From NCBI GenBank assembly GCA_900755895.1, contig CAAEIG010000234.1, positions 1 through 64,000 of the forward strand: a DNA stretch of 64,000 nt, given 5' to 3'. The notes beneath the pieces were generated by a model. The model was not told the origin of the DNA and searched no databases. It worked only from the letters and a program-made list of their open reading frames with translations. A program made the translations under genes and the position numbers. Shown in pieces: positions 8,844 through 16,436 of the stretch (within the stretch, counting starts at the first letter, position 1; each line of letters opens with the position of its first letter). This DNA comes from Clostridia bacterium. Its GTDB lineage: Bacteria; Bacillota; Clostridia; Oscillospirales; Acutalibacteraceae.

Positions 8844-11261
8844 ATGAGCGCAACGAAACAGGAGATCCAAAAACTGAGAATGCGGGTGATGGAAAAGGAC
8901 TTTTCCCGCTTAAATGACCGTCAGCAGGAGGCGGTGTTTTCCACGGAGGGTCCTTTGCTGGTGCTGGCTGGTGCCGGCAGCGGTAAGACCACGGTGTTGG
9001 TCAATCGTATTGCCAATATTGTCCGGTATGGGCAGGCCTATTACAGTCCCCTGGTCAGTGACAAACTGACTCAGGAGGACCTGCAAGCTTGTAAAGTTTA
9101 CACACTTGACGGAGAATTATCTGATTCAGTGAGAGAGCGGCTTGCAGTGTCTCCCTGTCCGGCTTGGCGTGTAATGGCCATAACCTTTACAAATAAGGCT
9201 GCCGGGGAGTTGAAGGATCGTCTGGTTCAGATGTTGGGAGAGTCTGGGGGAGAGGTGTGGGCTTCCACATTTCACGCCAGCTGTGCCAGGATGCTCCGCC
9301 GGGACGGGGACCGTTTGGGGTTCACCTCTCACTTTACCATCTATGATACGGATGATAGCCGCCGCCTGATGAAGGAGGTTCTCCGGGATCTGGATATTTC
9401 GGAAAAGGTGTTGTCTCCCAAGGGGGCGCTGGCGGAGATTTCCCGGGCCAAGGATCAGTTGACCTCTCCTCAGGAGTACGAGGAGAACGCCGGGGATGAT
9501 TACCGTTTGAAGAAGGTTGCCAAAGCTTACCGGCTGTATCAAGCTCGCCTGGCGGATGCCGATGCCATGGACTTTGACGATTTGATTGTCAACACGGTGC
9601 GCCTGTTTGAAACTTGCCCCGATGTGCTGGAGTACTATCAAAATCGCTTCCGCTACCTGATGGTGGACGAATACCAGGACACAAACCACGCTCAGTATCA
9701 GTTTGTCAGCCTGCTGGCTCAGCGCAGCGGGAACCTGTGTGTGGTGGGCGACGATGACCAGAGCATCTACAAGTTCCGTGGGGCCACCATTGAGAATATT
9801 CTGAATTTTGAGGAGGATTTCCCTGGGGCCAAGGTGATTCGCCTGGAGGAGAATTATCGTTCCACCCAGAACATTCTGGACGCCGCCAACGCAGTCATCC
9901 AGAATAACCGGGCTCGTAAGGGAAAGACTTTGTGGACTTCCGCAGGACCGGGGGAAAAGATCGCATTGCACCTGGCCTCTGACGAGCGAGATGAGGCCGA
10001 CTACATTGCCAAAGCCATCTTGGACGGTGTGGAGCAGGGCCGCAAATTCTCGGACTTTGCGGTGCTGTACCGGATGAATTCCCAGTCCCAGGCGTTGGAG
10101 CGTATGTTTGCCCGCCAGGGGATTCCCCACAGGATCATCGGCGGCACCCGATTCTTCGATCGCAAGGAAGTCCGGGACATGATCGCCTATTTGAATGTCA
10201 TCAACAACCCCTCCGATGAGGTGCGGTTGCGGAGAATCGTCAATGTTCCTCGGCGAGGTATTGGCGATCGAACCGTGGAGTTGGCATCCCAGATCGGCCG
10301 GCAGGTGGAGGAAAGTCTCTACTCTGTGTTCACCCACCCGGGAGATTTTCCGGCCATTGCCCGGTCCGCCAAGAAGCTGGGGGGCTTTGTGAACATGCTG
10401 GATGAGTTCATCGCCAAAAATCGGGAGGGAATGTTGCCCAGCCAGCTGTATGGCGAGTTGGTGGACCGTCTGGAGTATCGGGCCTATCTGCAGGAGGACG
10501 ATCCGGATAAGGCAGAGGAACGTCTGGAGAACGTGGCGGAACTTTCCACCATGCTGCAGCGGTATGAGGAAGAAGCCGGGGAGAGCGCCAGCCTATCCAG
10601 TTTCCTGGAAGAAGTGGCGTTGTATACGGATATTGACAACTATGATCAGGATGCCGATAGCACGGTGATGATGACGGTGCATTCCGCCAAGGGTCTGGAA
10701 TTCCCGGTGGTGTTTTTGCCCGGTTGGGAAGAGGGCGTTTTCCCGGGGATGTCCGTGCTCTATAACCCGGAGGAGATCGAAGAGGAGCGGCGGTTGGCTT
10801 ACGTGGCCATCACCCGAGCTAGGGAGCGGCTGTATATCTGTCATGCTGAGAGCCGGATGATTTTTGGCACCACCACCCACAACCGGCTTTCCCGGTTTGC
10901 CGGGGAGATCCCCCAGGAATTGGTTGAGCAGACCCGGTCCGGCGGGTGGATGCGCACCAGCATCCCCGGTGGGACGCCTCTGGGAAGCATGCCCCGGAGC
11001 GCAGGCCAGACGGCCCCGGCAGCCCAGGCGGGCCAGCCGTCCAGAACCCCAGCGGCAAAGCCGGTGTTTACGCCGCAGCCTGTCAAGCCAGTGCCTGCGG
11101 GGACCTATCAGGTGGGGGATACCGTGCGGCACAAAACCTTTGGGCAGGGGTTGATTCTCTCCGCCACAAAGATGGCCAACGATACGCTGTTGGAGATCGC
11201 CTTTGACAAGGTGGGTACCAAAAAGCTGTTTGCCAATTACGGTCGTTTGGAAAAGCTGTAA
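8844..11261 (+). CDS. pcrA: UvrD/PcrA-type DNA helicase
   Basis: An 805-residue superfamily 1A 3'-5' DNA helicase. Motif I is AGAGSGKTT, motif Ia AITFTNKAAGEL, motif II VDEYQDT, motif III GDDDQSIYKFRGA, motif V VHSAKGLEFPVVFLPG and motif VI VAITRARERLYI. The C-terminus (YQVGDTVRHKTFGQGLI) is the PcrA/UvrD Tudor-like domain that contacts RNA polymerase. The frame is open 92 codons further upstream, but the ATG at 8844 sits after the promoter and GAGAAAGG. Between motifs I and Ia there is an insertion of roughly 35 residues compared with Bacillus PcrA. It probably acts in repair and in removing stalled complexes. Confidence 0.93.
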   Translation: MSATKQEIQKLRMRVMEKDFSRLNDRQQEAVFSTEGPLLVLAGAGSGKTTVLVNRIANIVRYGQAYYSPLVSDKLTQEDLQACKVYTLDGELSDSVRERLAVSPCPAWRVMAITFTNKAAGELKDRLVQMLGESGGEVWASTFHASCARMLRRDGDRLGFTSHFTIYDTDDSRRLMKEVLRDLDISEKVLSPKGALAEISRAKDQLTSPQEYEENAGDDYRLKKVAKAYRLYQARLADADAMDFDDLIVNTVRLFETCPDVLEYYQNRFRYLMVDEYQDTNHAQYQFVSLLAQRSGNLCVVGDDDQSIYKFRGATIENILNFEEDFPGAKVIRLEENYRSTQNILDAANAVIQNNRARKGKTLWTSAGPGEKIALHLASDERDEADYIAKAILDGVEQGRKFSDFAVLYRMNSQSQALERMFARQGIPHRIIGGTRFFDRKEVRDMIAYLNVINNPSDEVRLRRIVNVPRRGIGDRTVELASQIGRQVEESLYSVFTHPGDFPAIARSAKKLGGFVNMLDEFIAKNREGMLPSQLYGELVDRLEYRAYLQEDDPDKAEERLENVAELSTMLQRYEEEAGESASLSSFLEEVALYTDIDNYDQDADSTVMMTVHSAKGLEFPVVFLPGWEEGVFPGMSVLYNPEEIEEERRLAYVAITRARERLYICHAESRMIFGTTTHNRLSRFAGEIPQELVEQTRSGGWMRTSIPGGTPLGSMPRSAGQTAPAAQAGQPSRTPAAKPVFTPQPVKPVPAGTYQVGDTVRHKTFGQGLILSATKMANDTLLEIAFDKVGTKKLFANYGRLEKL

Positions 11262-11290
11262 ACCATCACAAAACGAAAGGAGCGCTTTCT

Positions 11291-11710
11291 ATGAAGCAGT
11301 GTCCGATTTGCGGAATGTATGCCGAGGATTATACAGCGCTTTGCCCCCGGTGCTCGGCGGATCTGACCAATGTGCCGCCGGTGCCGCCCCAGGCTGCGGT
11401 GCCGCTGGCAACGCCTCCAGCTCCCACCTTCACTCCTCGGATGCCCGCACCCAGCCGAAAGCTGTTCACATGGGCGGACGTGGCCACCTTTTTGGGATTC
11501 TGCGCCTCCATCGTGGGATATTTTGGAGCCAGCCTGTTGTTTTTCCCCTTAGGGATCATCGCCTCGGTGCTGGGATTTAAGGGAAACCGGGCCAGAGGGC
11601 TGGCAGTAGCGGGTATTGTGATCGCTACCCTGGGACTGCTGTTAAAGCTGATGGTTGTGATGCAGCAGTGGGATTTCCTGCCCCGGTGGTTTACCAGCGG
11701 CGTTTGGTAA
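11291..11710 (+). CDS. Zinc-ribbon membrane protein (DUF4190-like)
   Basis: A 139-residue protein with an N-terminal zinc ribbon (CPICGMYAEDYTALCPRC), a Pro/Ala-rich linker (about 30-58) and two hydrophobic segments (about 62-87 and 98-122). The second half, a glycine-bearing pair of membrane helices with ASVLGFKGNRARGLAVAGIVIA, resembles DUF4190-type domains. Function unknown. Its ATG follows GAAAGGAGCG and lies 29 nt after pcrA with no terminator seen between them, so it may be transcribed with pcrA. Confidence 0.7.
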   Translation: MKQCPICGMYAEDYTALCPRCSADLTNVPPVPPQAAVPLATPPAPTFTPRMPAPSRKLFTWADVATFLGFCASIVGYFGASLLFFPLGIIASVLGFKGNRARGLAVAGIVIATLGLLLKLMVVMQQWDFLPRWFTSGVW

Positions 11711-11770
11711 ATTTTTGAGAGGTTGGGTGCTTGACTGCCGGTGCAACTTGGCACCAAATCCTTTTGGGCT

Positions 11771-11778
11771 CATACAAT
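11771..11778 (+). promoter_or_regulatory. Possible sporulation-sigma -10 element before the Cys-rich gene
   Basis: CATACAAT (11771-11778) equals the SigE-type -10 consensus and partly fits SigK. CACC (11752-11755) is a possible SigK -35 at 15 bp; a SigE-type -35 is not visible. It also lies inside a small palindrome CTCAT-ACA-ATGAG. Weak evidence from short motifs. Confidence 0.3.
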
Positions 11779-11809
11779 GAGAAGGAGAAACCCAAAAGGA
11801 GGAGATCAC

Positions 11810-12604
11810 ATGGCCGAAAACGAATGTGCTCCCGACTATGATTGCCGGGAATACTTCAAAGAAGCGGTCTGCATTGACGCGCAGCGTGTGTACGACAGCT
11901 GCTCGGATAAAGACTGCATTGAGGACATAAGGGTGCTGTTCCCCGCGGCGCGGCAGCCCTTGGTGGACAGCGCTACAAATGTGCGTGTCCGGGACGTGAG
12001 TGTCATCACTGTGTACATCGATCTGCAGCCCATTCCGTTTAACAAGGGCTTCTACTCGGTGGACATGACCTTTTTCTTCAACGTCTGCTTGGACCTCTTC
12101 GGAGGAACGGCGTCCTGCCCCGTGCCGGTGGACGGAGTAGCTATCTTCAACAAGAAAGTGGTGCTCTACGGCAGCGAGGGCAATGTGAAGCTGTTCACCT
12201 CTGGATGCTCCATGGAGGATCTGCAGGCGGAAGACGCTCGTGTGCTGCCCAAGGCTACGGTGCAGGTGGCGCAGCCGGTGGCTCTGTCTGCCCGTCTGTG
12301 TGAGCAGAACGCCTGTGGCTGTGAGCCGTATTGCCGTATTCCGGAGTGCATCTGTCAGCGGTACGGTGGGGACTTTGACGGTTGTCCCCAGAAGAACGTG
12401 GTGTATGTCACCATTGGTCTGTTCATCATTGTGCAGATCGTGCGGAATGTGCAGATGCTGATTCCTGCTTACGACTTCTGCGTACCGGAGAAGGAATGTG
12501 TGGCTTCCAGCGACAATCCCTGTGAGCTGTTCCGGAGCATTGACTTCCCCACCAGCGAGTTCTTCCCGCCCAAGGCTTCCGATTTGGGCGGCGGCTGCAA
12601 GTAA
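11810..12604 (+). CDS. Cysteine-rich conserved hypothetical protein
   Basis: A 264-residue protein I cannot assign to a named family. It has 19 cysteines, clustered at the N-terminus (five within the first 37 residues) and at about 188-206 (CEQNACGCEPYCRIPECIC). The middle is beta-rich and neutral (VSVITVYIDLQPIPFNKGFYS). There is no signal peptide; a hydrophobic stretch (VVYVTIGLFIIVQIV, about 214-228) could be a buried strand or helix. The ATG follows AAAAGGAGGAG. The very high Cys content resembles proteins of spore coat or exosporium layers, and the upstream DNA has a SigE/SigK-like -10. A spore-layer role is inference only. A strong terminator follows. Confidence 0.6.
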   Translation: MAENECAPDYDCREYFKEAVCIDAQRVYDSCSDKDCIEDIRVLFPAARQPLVDSATNVRVRDVSVITVYIDLQPIPFNKGFYSVDMTFFFNVCLDLFGGTASCPVPVDGVAIFNKKVVLYGSEGNVKLFTSGCSMEDLQAEDARVLPKATVQVAQPVALSARLCEQNACGCEPYCRIPECICQRYGGDFDGCPQKNVVYVTIGLFIIVQIVRNVQMLIPAYDFCVPEKECVASSDNPCELFRSIDFPTSEFFPPKASDLGGGCK

Positions 12605-12632
12605 GCTAGTCCAATTGTGAGGGCTTTTGCCC

Positions 12633-12662
12633 AGGGCTCCTGCCAGTTGGCAGGAGCCCTTT
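12633..12662 (+). terminator. Terminator after the Cys-rich gene
   Basis: Perfect 12-bp stem AGGGCTCCTGCC / GGCAGGAGCCCT with an AGTT loop, followed by T-rich sequence. Confidence 0.88.
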
Positions 12663-12672
12663 CCTTTGCCCA

Positions 12673-12701
12673 TTGACAAGTGGTGAAAAATCATGTATCA
12701 T
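12673..12701 (+). promoter_or_regulatory. marR promoter
   Basis: TTGACA (12673-12678), 17 bp, TATCAT (12696-12701): a strong sigma-A promoter whose -10 abuts the palindrome described next. Confidence 0.8.
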
Positions 12702-12716
12702 GTTAGCAACCTAACA
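12701..12716. promoter_or_regulatory. MarR-type operator, marR copy
   Basis: TGTTAG-CAAC-CTAACA: 6-bp inverted repeat with 4-nt spacer, starting at the last base of the -10 and covering the expected transcription start. The position suits autorepression. The same half-sites and spacing recur at 13650-13665. Confidence 0.65.
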
Positions 12717-12735
12717 GTTCGGAAGTGAGAGTATT

Positions 12736-13170
12736 ATGGAGTATCGAGAGGATATTGGTTTTCAAATCCGCACCCTGTCTCACCTAGTGAAGCGGGTAGT
12801 GGATCAAAACGCTTTTCCAGGGGAATCCGCTCACCCCACAGGCGTGCAGGGATGGATCATTGGCTATCTCTATGAAAATCAGGGAAAAGAGGTGTTCCAG
12901 CGGGACATTCAAGAGCAATTCTCCATCCGCCGTTCCACCGTAACCGGGATTTTGCAGTTGATGGAGAAAAACGGGCTGATCACCCGCAGCTCTGTGGATC
13001 GGGATGCCCGCTTGAAGAAGCTGGAGTTGACGCCTCGAGCCGTAGAACTGCACGAGCGTATTGGACGGAGTGTGCGCCAAGTGGAAGACCGTATTGCCCT
13101 TTGCCTCACGCCGGAAGAGAAGCAGGAGTTTATCCGCCTTTGTGAAAAGATCCGAGAGAATTTGTCCTGA
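12736..13170 (+). CDS. MarR family transcriptional regulator
   Basis: A 144-residue winged-helix repressor. The helix-turn-helix region is KEVFQRDIQEQFSIRRSTVTGILQ (written here in two parts: KEVFQRDIQEQF, then SIRRSTVTGILQ), followed by a wing with SSVDRDARLKKLELT, the family's DxRxxxLxLT-like motif. Terminal helices form the dimer interface. The ligand is unknown. It starts at ATG after GGAAGTGAG. A palindrome over its own promoter and a second copy in front of the convergent HEAT-repeat gene suggest autoregulation and control of that gene. Confidence 0.9.
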   Translation: MEYREDIGFQIRTLSHLVKRVVDQNAFPGESAHPTGVQGWIIGYLYENQGKEVFQRDIQEQFSIRRSTVTGILQLMEKNGLITRSSVDRDARLKKLELTPRAVELHERIGRSVRQVEDRIALCLTPEEKQEFIRLCEKIRENLS

Positions 13171-13202
13171 GTTCCGTCTGTTCCATCGAAAAAAGAGTGC
13201 GA

Positions 13203-13239
13203 AAAACCCCCGATATTCGCAAAGGATATCGGGGGTTTT
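13203..13239. terminator. Bidirectional terminator between marR and the HEAT gene
   Basis: A 14-bp perfect stem (AAAACCCCCGATAT / ATATCGGGGGTTTT, 9-nt loop) with T tracts on both strands, between convergent genes. Confidence 0.92.
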
Positions 13240-13266
13240 GTTTTTAGAAAGGTAGAACCGAAAAGA

Positions 13267-13596
13267 TTACTCGCCCTTGTTCAGTGCAGAAATAGCGTTC
13301 TTCATGGCAGTGACCACAGTGGGATCCTTTTCCCGCTCCAGGTAATAGCGGAGATGAGCGCTGGCGTGCTCGTTATCCATCTCGCCGAGAGCAGTGGCGG
13401 CAGCAGCGCGAATCTTGGGATCGTCATTGGTGAGCATATCGGGAACAATAAAGTTAAAGGAATCATCCTTGCCGATTTTACCCATGCCAGCAATAGCAGC
13501 CAGGCGGATTTCCTCGTCCTTATCCTGGGCCAGTTTAATCAGAACGTTCTCTTTTCCCTTTTCAATTGCTTTTTCAACCTTATCCAGCTTGCTCAT
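13267..13596 (-). CDS. HEAT-repeat protein
   Basis: A 109-residue all-helical protein with about three HEAT repeats: IRLAAIAGMGKIG (residues about 31-43), IRAAAATALGEM (about 67-78) and a C-terminal degenerate copy (VVTAMKNAISAL). HEAT repeats are protein-interaction scaffolds; no catalytic residues are visible, and small members often serve as phycobilin-lyase-like or regulatory adaptors. The ATG is preceded by AGGAGG at 12 nt. An operator-like palindrome matching that of the neighbouring marR lies 54 nt upstream of the start, so it is a candidate target of that repressor. Confidence 0.75.
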   Translation of the reverse strand: MSKLDKVEKAIEKGKENVLIKLAQDKDEEIRLAAIAGMGKIGKDDSFNFIVPDMLTNDDPKIRAAAATALGEMDNEHASAHLRYYLEREKDPTVVTAMKNAISALNKGE

Positions 13597-13649
13597 AATA
13601 TGTAAGACCTCCTATAGTATGGGAACAAACAAAAGAAGAGACTCTCTCT

Positions 13650-13665
13650 TGTTAGTTTACTAACA
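13650..13665. promoter_or_regulatory. MarR-type operator, HEAT-gene copy
   Basis: TGTTAG-TTTA-CTAACA, extended by one more pair to TTGTTAG/CTAACAA (13649-13666). The half-sites and 4-nt spacer equal those in the marR promoter. It lies in the 5' region of the reverse-strand HEAT gene. Confidence 0.6.
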
Positions 13666-13720
13666 AATAATATACTCCGTTGGTTTTAAGGAAATATGGT
13701 ATAATTGTGAATAAAATTTG

Positions 13721-13745
13721 AATTTTAGATAGTATATCTAAAATT
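13721..13745. repeat. Perfect AT-rich palindrome in intergenic DNA
   Basis: AATTTTAGATA-GTA-TATCTAAAATT: 11-bp arms, 3-nt centre, 16 bp after a TATAAT (13700-13705). The flanking stretch 13667-13884 contains no plausible gene on either strand. It may be a regulator site or hairpin of an unannotated transcript. Confidence 0.5.
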
Positions 13746-13884
13746 CGAACGACGCGAATCGGTTTTTTCGCATTGGTTTTACCATATTAGAGGGAGTCTT
13801 CCACCAAACGGAGCAAAAAAATAGGTGATTTTAACCAGAGGAGGCCTTGTGTTTTAGCGCAAAAAACACGGAATATAAAAAGAA

Positions 13885-14235
13885 TTACAGTAGAGCAGAG
13901 CTCCATTCCGCTTCACGGAAGCCCACCAGAACTTTATCCTCTGCCACTAGGATGGGACGCTTGACCAGCATACCGTCGGTGGACAGCAGAGCAAATTGCT
14001 CCTCCTCTGTCATGGAGGGCAGCTTGTCCTTGAGAGCCAGGGCCCTGTACTGCTGGCCGCTGGTGTTGAAGAAGCGCTTCAAAGGCAATCCGCTCAGGTT
14101 GTGCCACTGGCGCAGTTCCTCTAGAGTGGGATTCTGGGTTTTGATGTCACGGACCGTGTAAGCAATGCCATGAGCATCCAGCCAGGCTTGGGCTTTTTTA
14201 CACGTAGAGCATTTTGGGTAACAGACGAATAACAT
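13885..14235 (-). CDS. ArsC/Spx family thioredoxin-fold protein
   Basis: A 116-residue protein with the ArsC/Spx fold. It starts LFVCYPKCSTCKKAQAWLD, giving a CxxC pair at residues 9-12 (KCSTC context), and has KRPILV in place of the usual RPI(V/L) loop near 90. The class includes arsenate reductases, Spx/MgsR regulators and YffB-like proteins. CSTC and NTSGQQYRAL are typical of the YusI/YffB arsenate-reductase-like group. No arsenic genes are near, so arsenate reduction should not be assumed. The ATG follows AAAGGAG, 33 nt after the fic gene, so they are likely co-transcribed. Confidence 0.82.
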   Translation of the reverse strand: MLFVCYPKCSTCKKAQAWLDAHGIAYTVRDIKTQNPTLEELRQWHNLSGLPLKRFFNTSGQQYRALALKDKLPSMTEEEQFALLSTDGMLVKRPILVAEDKVLVGFREAEWSSALL

Positions 14236-14268
14236 AGGGCAACTCCTTTCAAAAGATGTCCACGGGTT

Positions 14269-15006
14269 TTAGGCCTCCATGGGCCAAGTTTTAGCCAATT
14301 CTTTTTCAAAAAGTTCAGCCAGAGGACGGCAATCCTTTTCTCGGTCATATACAGTCAGGCACCGCAAATATTCCTCCCGATCTTCGTTGAAAACAATAAG
14401 CGGCGGATGATCCCGGGTCAATAGGAAGTAGGTCACCAGCACCCGGCCTGTGGCTCCATTGCCCGCGGCGAAGGGGTGGATGTTTTCAAACCGGCAGTGG
14501 AAATAAGCGGCTGCCTGCAGAAGGTCTGAGCCGCAATAGCCGCACACCTCTTCCATGAGTTCGTCCAGCTCCTGGCCCACATCCCTGGCTGAAGCGCCTA
14601 CGGCGTTGACAGCAGTGACGAAGTCCTGTTTTTTCAGTTCGCCAGGGCGTTCTCCTTGAAAGAGGTAGTAGGGTTCGGCATAGGTGCCGCTGTTGAGCAC
14701 TCGGTGAATTTCCAGCACCAAGGGGGTGTCCAGGTCGTCTCTGGCCAGGACCCGTTCTCGGAGATATTCATAACAGCGCTTCTGGCTGTAAAGCTGTACC
14801 AATTCCATAGGATCCCCAGAAAATTGGGAAACAGTACCGGTGCGGAAAAATTCCGTCACCATGGATTGGGTTAGCTGTCTATCTTCCAGAAGGCAGGAAT
14901 GGTAGGCAAAGGTTGGGTTGAAATCCTGGAGAAGTTTGTCCAGGTCCCCGGGGCAGCGAATCCGATGGGATTGCCACCAGGTTAAGATTTTCTCGTAAGT
15001 GCTCAT
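14269..15006 (-). CDS. Fic-domain protein with an altered active-site motif
   Basis: A 245-residue Fic protein. The Fic loop reads HPFAAGNGATGR (about residues 176-187) where active AMP-transferases have HxFx(D/E)GNGRxxR. The catalytic His, the anion-binding GNG and the last Arg are present, but the Mg-binding acid and first Arg are both Ala. An N-terminal HSCLLED (about 36-42) resembles the inhibitory SxxxE(G/N) helix of class II Fic proteins, with Asp in the last position. Canonical AMPylation is therefore doubtful; a different nucleotide chemistry or loss of activity are alternatives. AGGAGG precedes the ATG. It is upstream of the ArsC-like gene on the same strand. Confidence 0.85.
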   Translation of the reverse strand: MSTYEKILTWWQSHRIRCPGDLDKLLQDFNPTFAYHSCLLEDRQLTQSMVTEFFRTGTVSQFSGDPMELVQLYSQKRCYEYLRERVLARDDLDTPLVLEIHRVLNSGTYAEPYYLFQGERPGELKKQDFVTAVNAVGASARDVGQELDELMEEVCGYCGSDLLQAAAYFHCRFENIHPFAAGNGATGRVLVTYFLLTRDHPPLIVFNEDREEYLRCLTVYDREKDCRPLAELFEKELAKTWPMEA

Positions 15007-15191
15007 TGAGTCCCTCCTTTATTGTGACAAGTGGTTATGTAAGATCCAGAAATTGATCTAAGTTCACAAAAGAAAATTATGGAAACTATTATAGCGTGAT
15101 TTTTTCCACAGTGCAAGCCTCTGAGAACTCTTTTGCTTTTTTTCGTAAGAAGGTGTATAATGCTGTCATTTGTGACGGAAGGATGAACGGC

Positions 15192-16031
15192 ATGCTCTTC
15201 TTGATTTTGGCTGTGCTGGCCAGTTCCGTGCTGGCGATTGTGCTGAAATATTTAAGTTCCGGCTATACGTATGGGGTGTACCTGATCAATTATGTCACCT
15301 GCGCTCTGTTGGCGTTTTTGACCATGAAGCCTCGCTCTCTGTGGAACGGGGATCCTTTCCCTTTGTGGTTGGGAGTGGTCTCCGGTTTTCTCTATTTGGC
15401 TGCTTTGGTGATCTATGCCTACAGCATCCGGAAAAATGGAGCAGTACTGTCTTCGGTGTTTACGCGGTTGGGGGTTCTGGTGCCGGTGCTTGTGTCCGTG
15501 GTTCTGTTTGGGGAGCGTCCCACTATGCTGCAGTGTGCGGGGATTGCAGTAGCAATTGCTGCGGCAGTGGTGATGAACGGTCTGCCGAAAAAGGACAAAA
15601 AGCAGGGAGTAGCTGGAGCGATGTCCCTTGGAGTGCTGTTGCTGACTCTACTTTTCAACGGCAGTGCCGATAGTATGTCGAAAATTTTCACCCAATTGGG
15701 CAGCCGCCAGGATGATGGACTATTTATGTTCTACATTTTCCTGTTTGCGGGTTTGTTCACTTTGGTGCTGCTCCTTCGGGAGAAACAAAAACTCACTCGG
15801 CGAGATTTGATGTTTGGCATTCTGGTTGGAGTGCCCAACTTTTTTTCATCCCGACTGCTGCTGGCGGCGCTGACGGAATTGCCCGCTTTCTTTGTGTATC
15901 CCTGTTACAGTGTGGGCGCGATTTTGGTGATTTCCTGTGCCAGCTTTGTGCTGTTTCGGGAAAAGTTACAGCGTCGCCAGCTTTGCGCTGTGGGGATGAT
16001 TTTGGTGGCGCTGGTTCTGTTGAATCTGTGA
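15192..16031 (+). CDS. EamA/DMT-family transporter
   Basis: A 279-residue, very hydrophobic protein with about ten membrane helices arranged as two EamA-like halves. The first half ends in VVLFGERPTMLQCAGIAVAIAAAVVM (shown in part: LFGERPTMLQCAGIAV), and the second ends in the equivalent VLFREKLQRRQLCAVGMILVALVL. This internal repeat is diagnostic of drug/metabolite transporters. The substrate is unknown. I favour ATG 15192 because GGAAGG lies 9 nt upstream; ATG 15183 is an in-frame alternative. It is divergent from fic. Confidence 0.8.
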   Translation: MLFLILAVLASSVLAIVLKYLSSGYTYGVYLINYVTCALLAFLTMKPRSLWNGDPFPLWLGVVSGFLYLAALVIYAYSIRKNGAVLSSVFTRLGVLVPVLVSVVLFGERPTMLQCAGIAVAIAAAVVMNGLPKKDKKQGVAGAMSLGVLLLTLLFNGSADSMSKIFTQLGSRQDDGLFMFYIFLFAGLFTLVLLLREKQKLTRRDLMFGILVGVPNFFSSRLLLAALTELPAFFVYPCYSVGAILVISCASFVLFREKLQRRQLCAVGMILVALVLLNL

Positions 16032-16066
16032 TGGCGCAATCAAAAAGAATTCCTAAAAAATGTTAC

Positions 16067-16093
16067 AACCGGAATTTTTCCGGTTCTTTTTTT
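16067..16093 (+). terminator. Terminator after the EamA transporter
   Basis: AACCGGAA, TTT loop, TTCCGGTT, then CTTTTTTT: a compact intrinsic terminator 35 nt after the stop codon. Confidence 0.85.
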
Positions 16094-16350
16094 GCCAATT
16101 TTAGGCTGTCGTTTTGTGTCGTAAAATGTAAACGAAATTTCAATTTTGTATACTTGTAATTGAGGAGTTCCAAGTAATCAATTCTTGGAAAACGGGGAAA
16201 TTCTGGACTTTTCGCACCTTGAAAAGTATATATTTATAGAAAGATACCAAAGGTAGCTCTGAATTCAAGTGCTATTTTCTGGTAAAAGTAGGTGGTGATT
16301 CCTACAAATTCGCTGTTCCTGTTTTATGAATAAAAGAAACGTAATTTATA

Positions 16351-16383
16351 TTGTGTATCAATTATAATTGTGCTATAATTGAT
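16351..16383 (+). promoter_or_regulatory. GGDEF-gene promoter within an inverted repeat
   Basis: TTGTGT (16351-16356), 17 bp, TATAAT (16374-16379). A perfect 10-bp inverted repeat, ATCAATTATA (16357-16366) and TATAATTGAT (16374-16383) with 7-nt spacer, fills the spacer and covers the -10. That is the geometry of a repressor operator. Confidence 0.6.
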
Positions 16384-16436
16384 CTACATATTTCGGAGGA
16401 AAACAACACTTGTGGCGTATACATCAGGAGGTCATC

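Larger units (their letters stand above)
16032..16436 (+). other. 405-nt intergenic region before the GGDEF gene
   Basis: Holds the terminator of the transporter gene (16067-16093: AACCGGAA/TTCCGGTT stem, then T7) and the promoter of the GGDEF gene at the far end. The AT-rich 16094-16350 between them has no plausible ORF, and no c-di-GMP riboswitch was recognised. Confidence 0.6.

Noticed and set aside
16094..16350. c-di-GMP riboswitch before the GGDEF gene
   Set aside because: No GEMM core was recognised in this AT-rich stretch.
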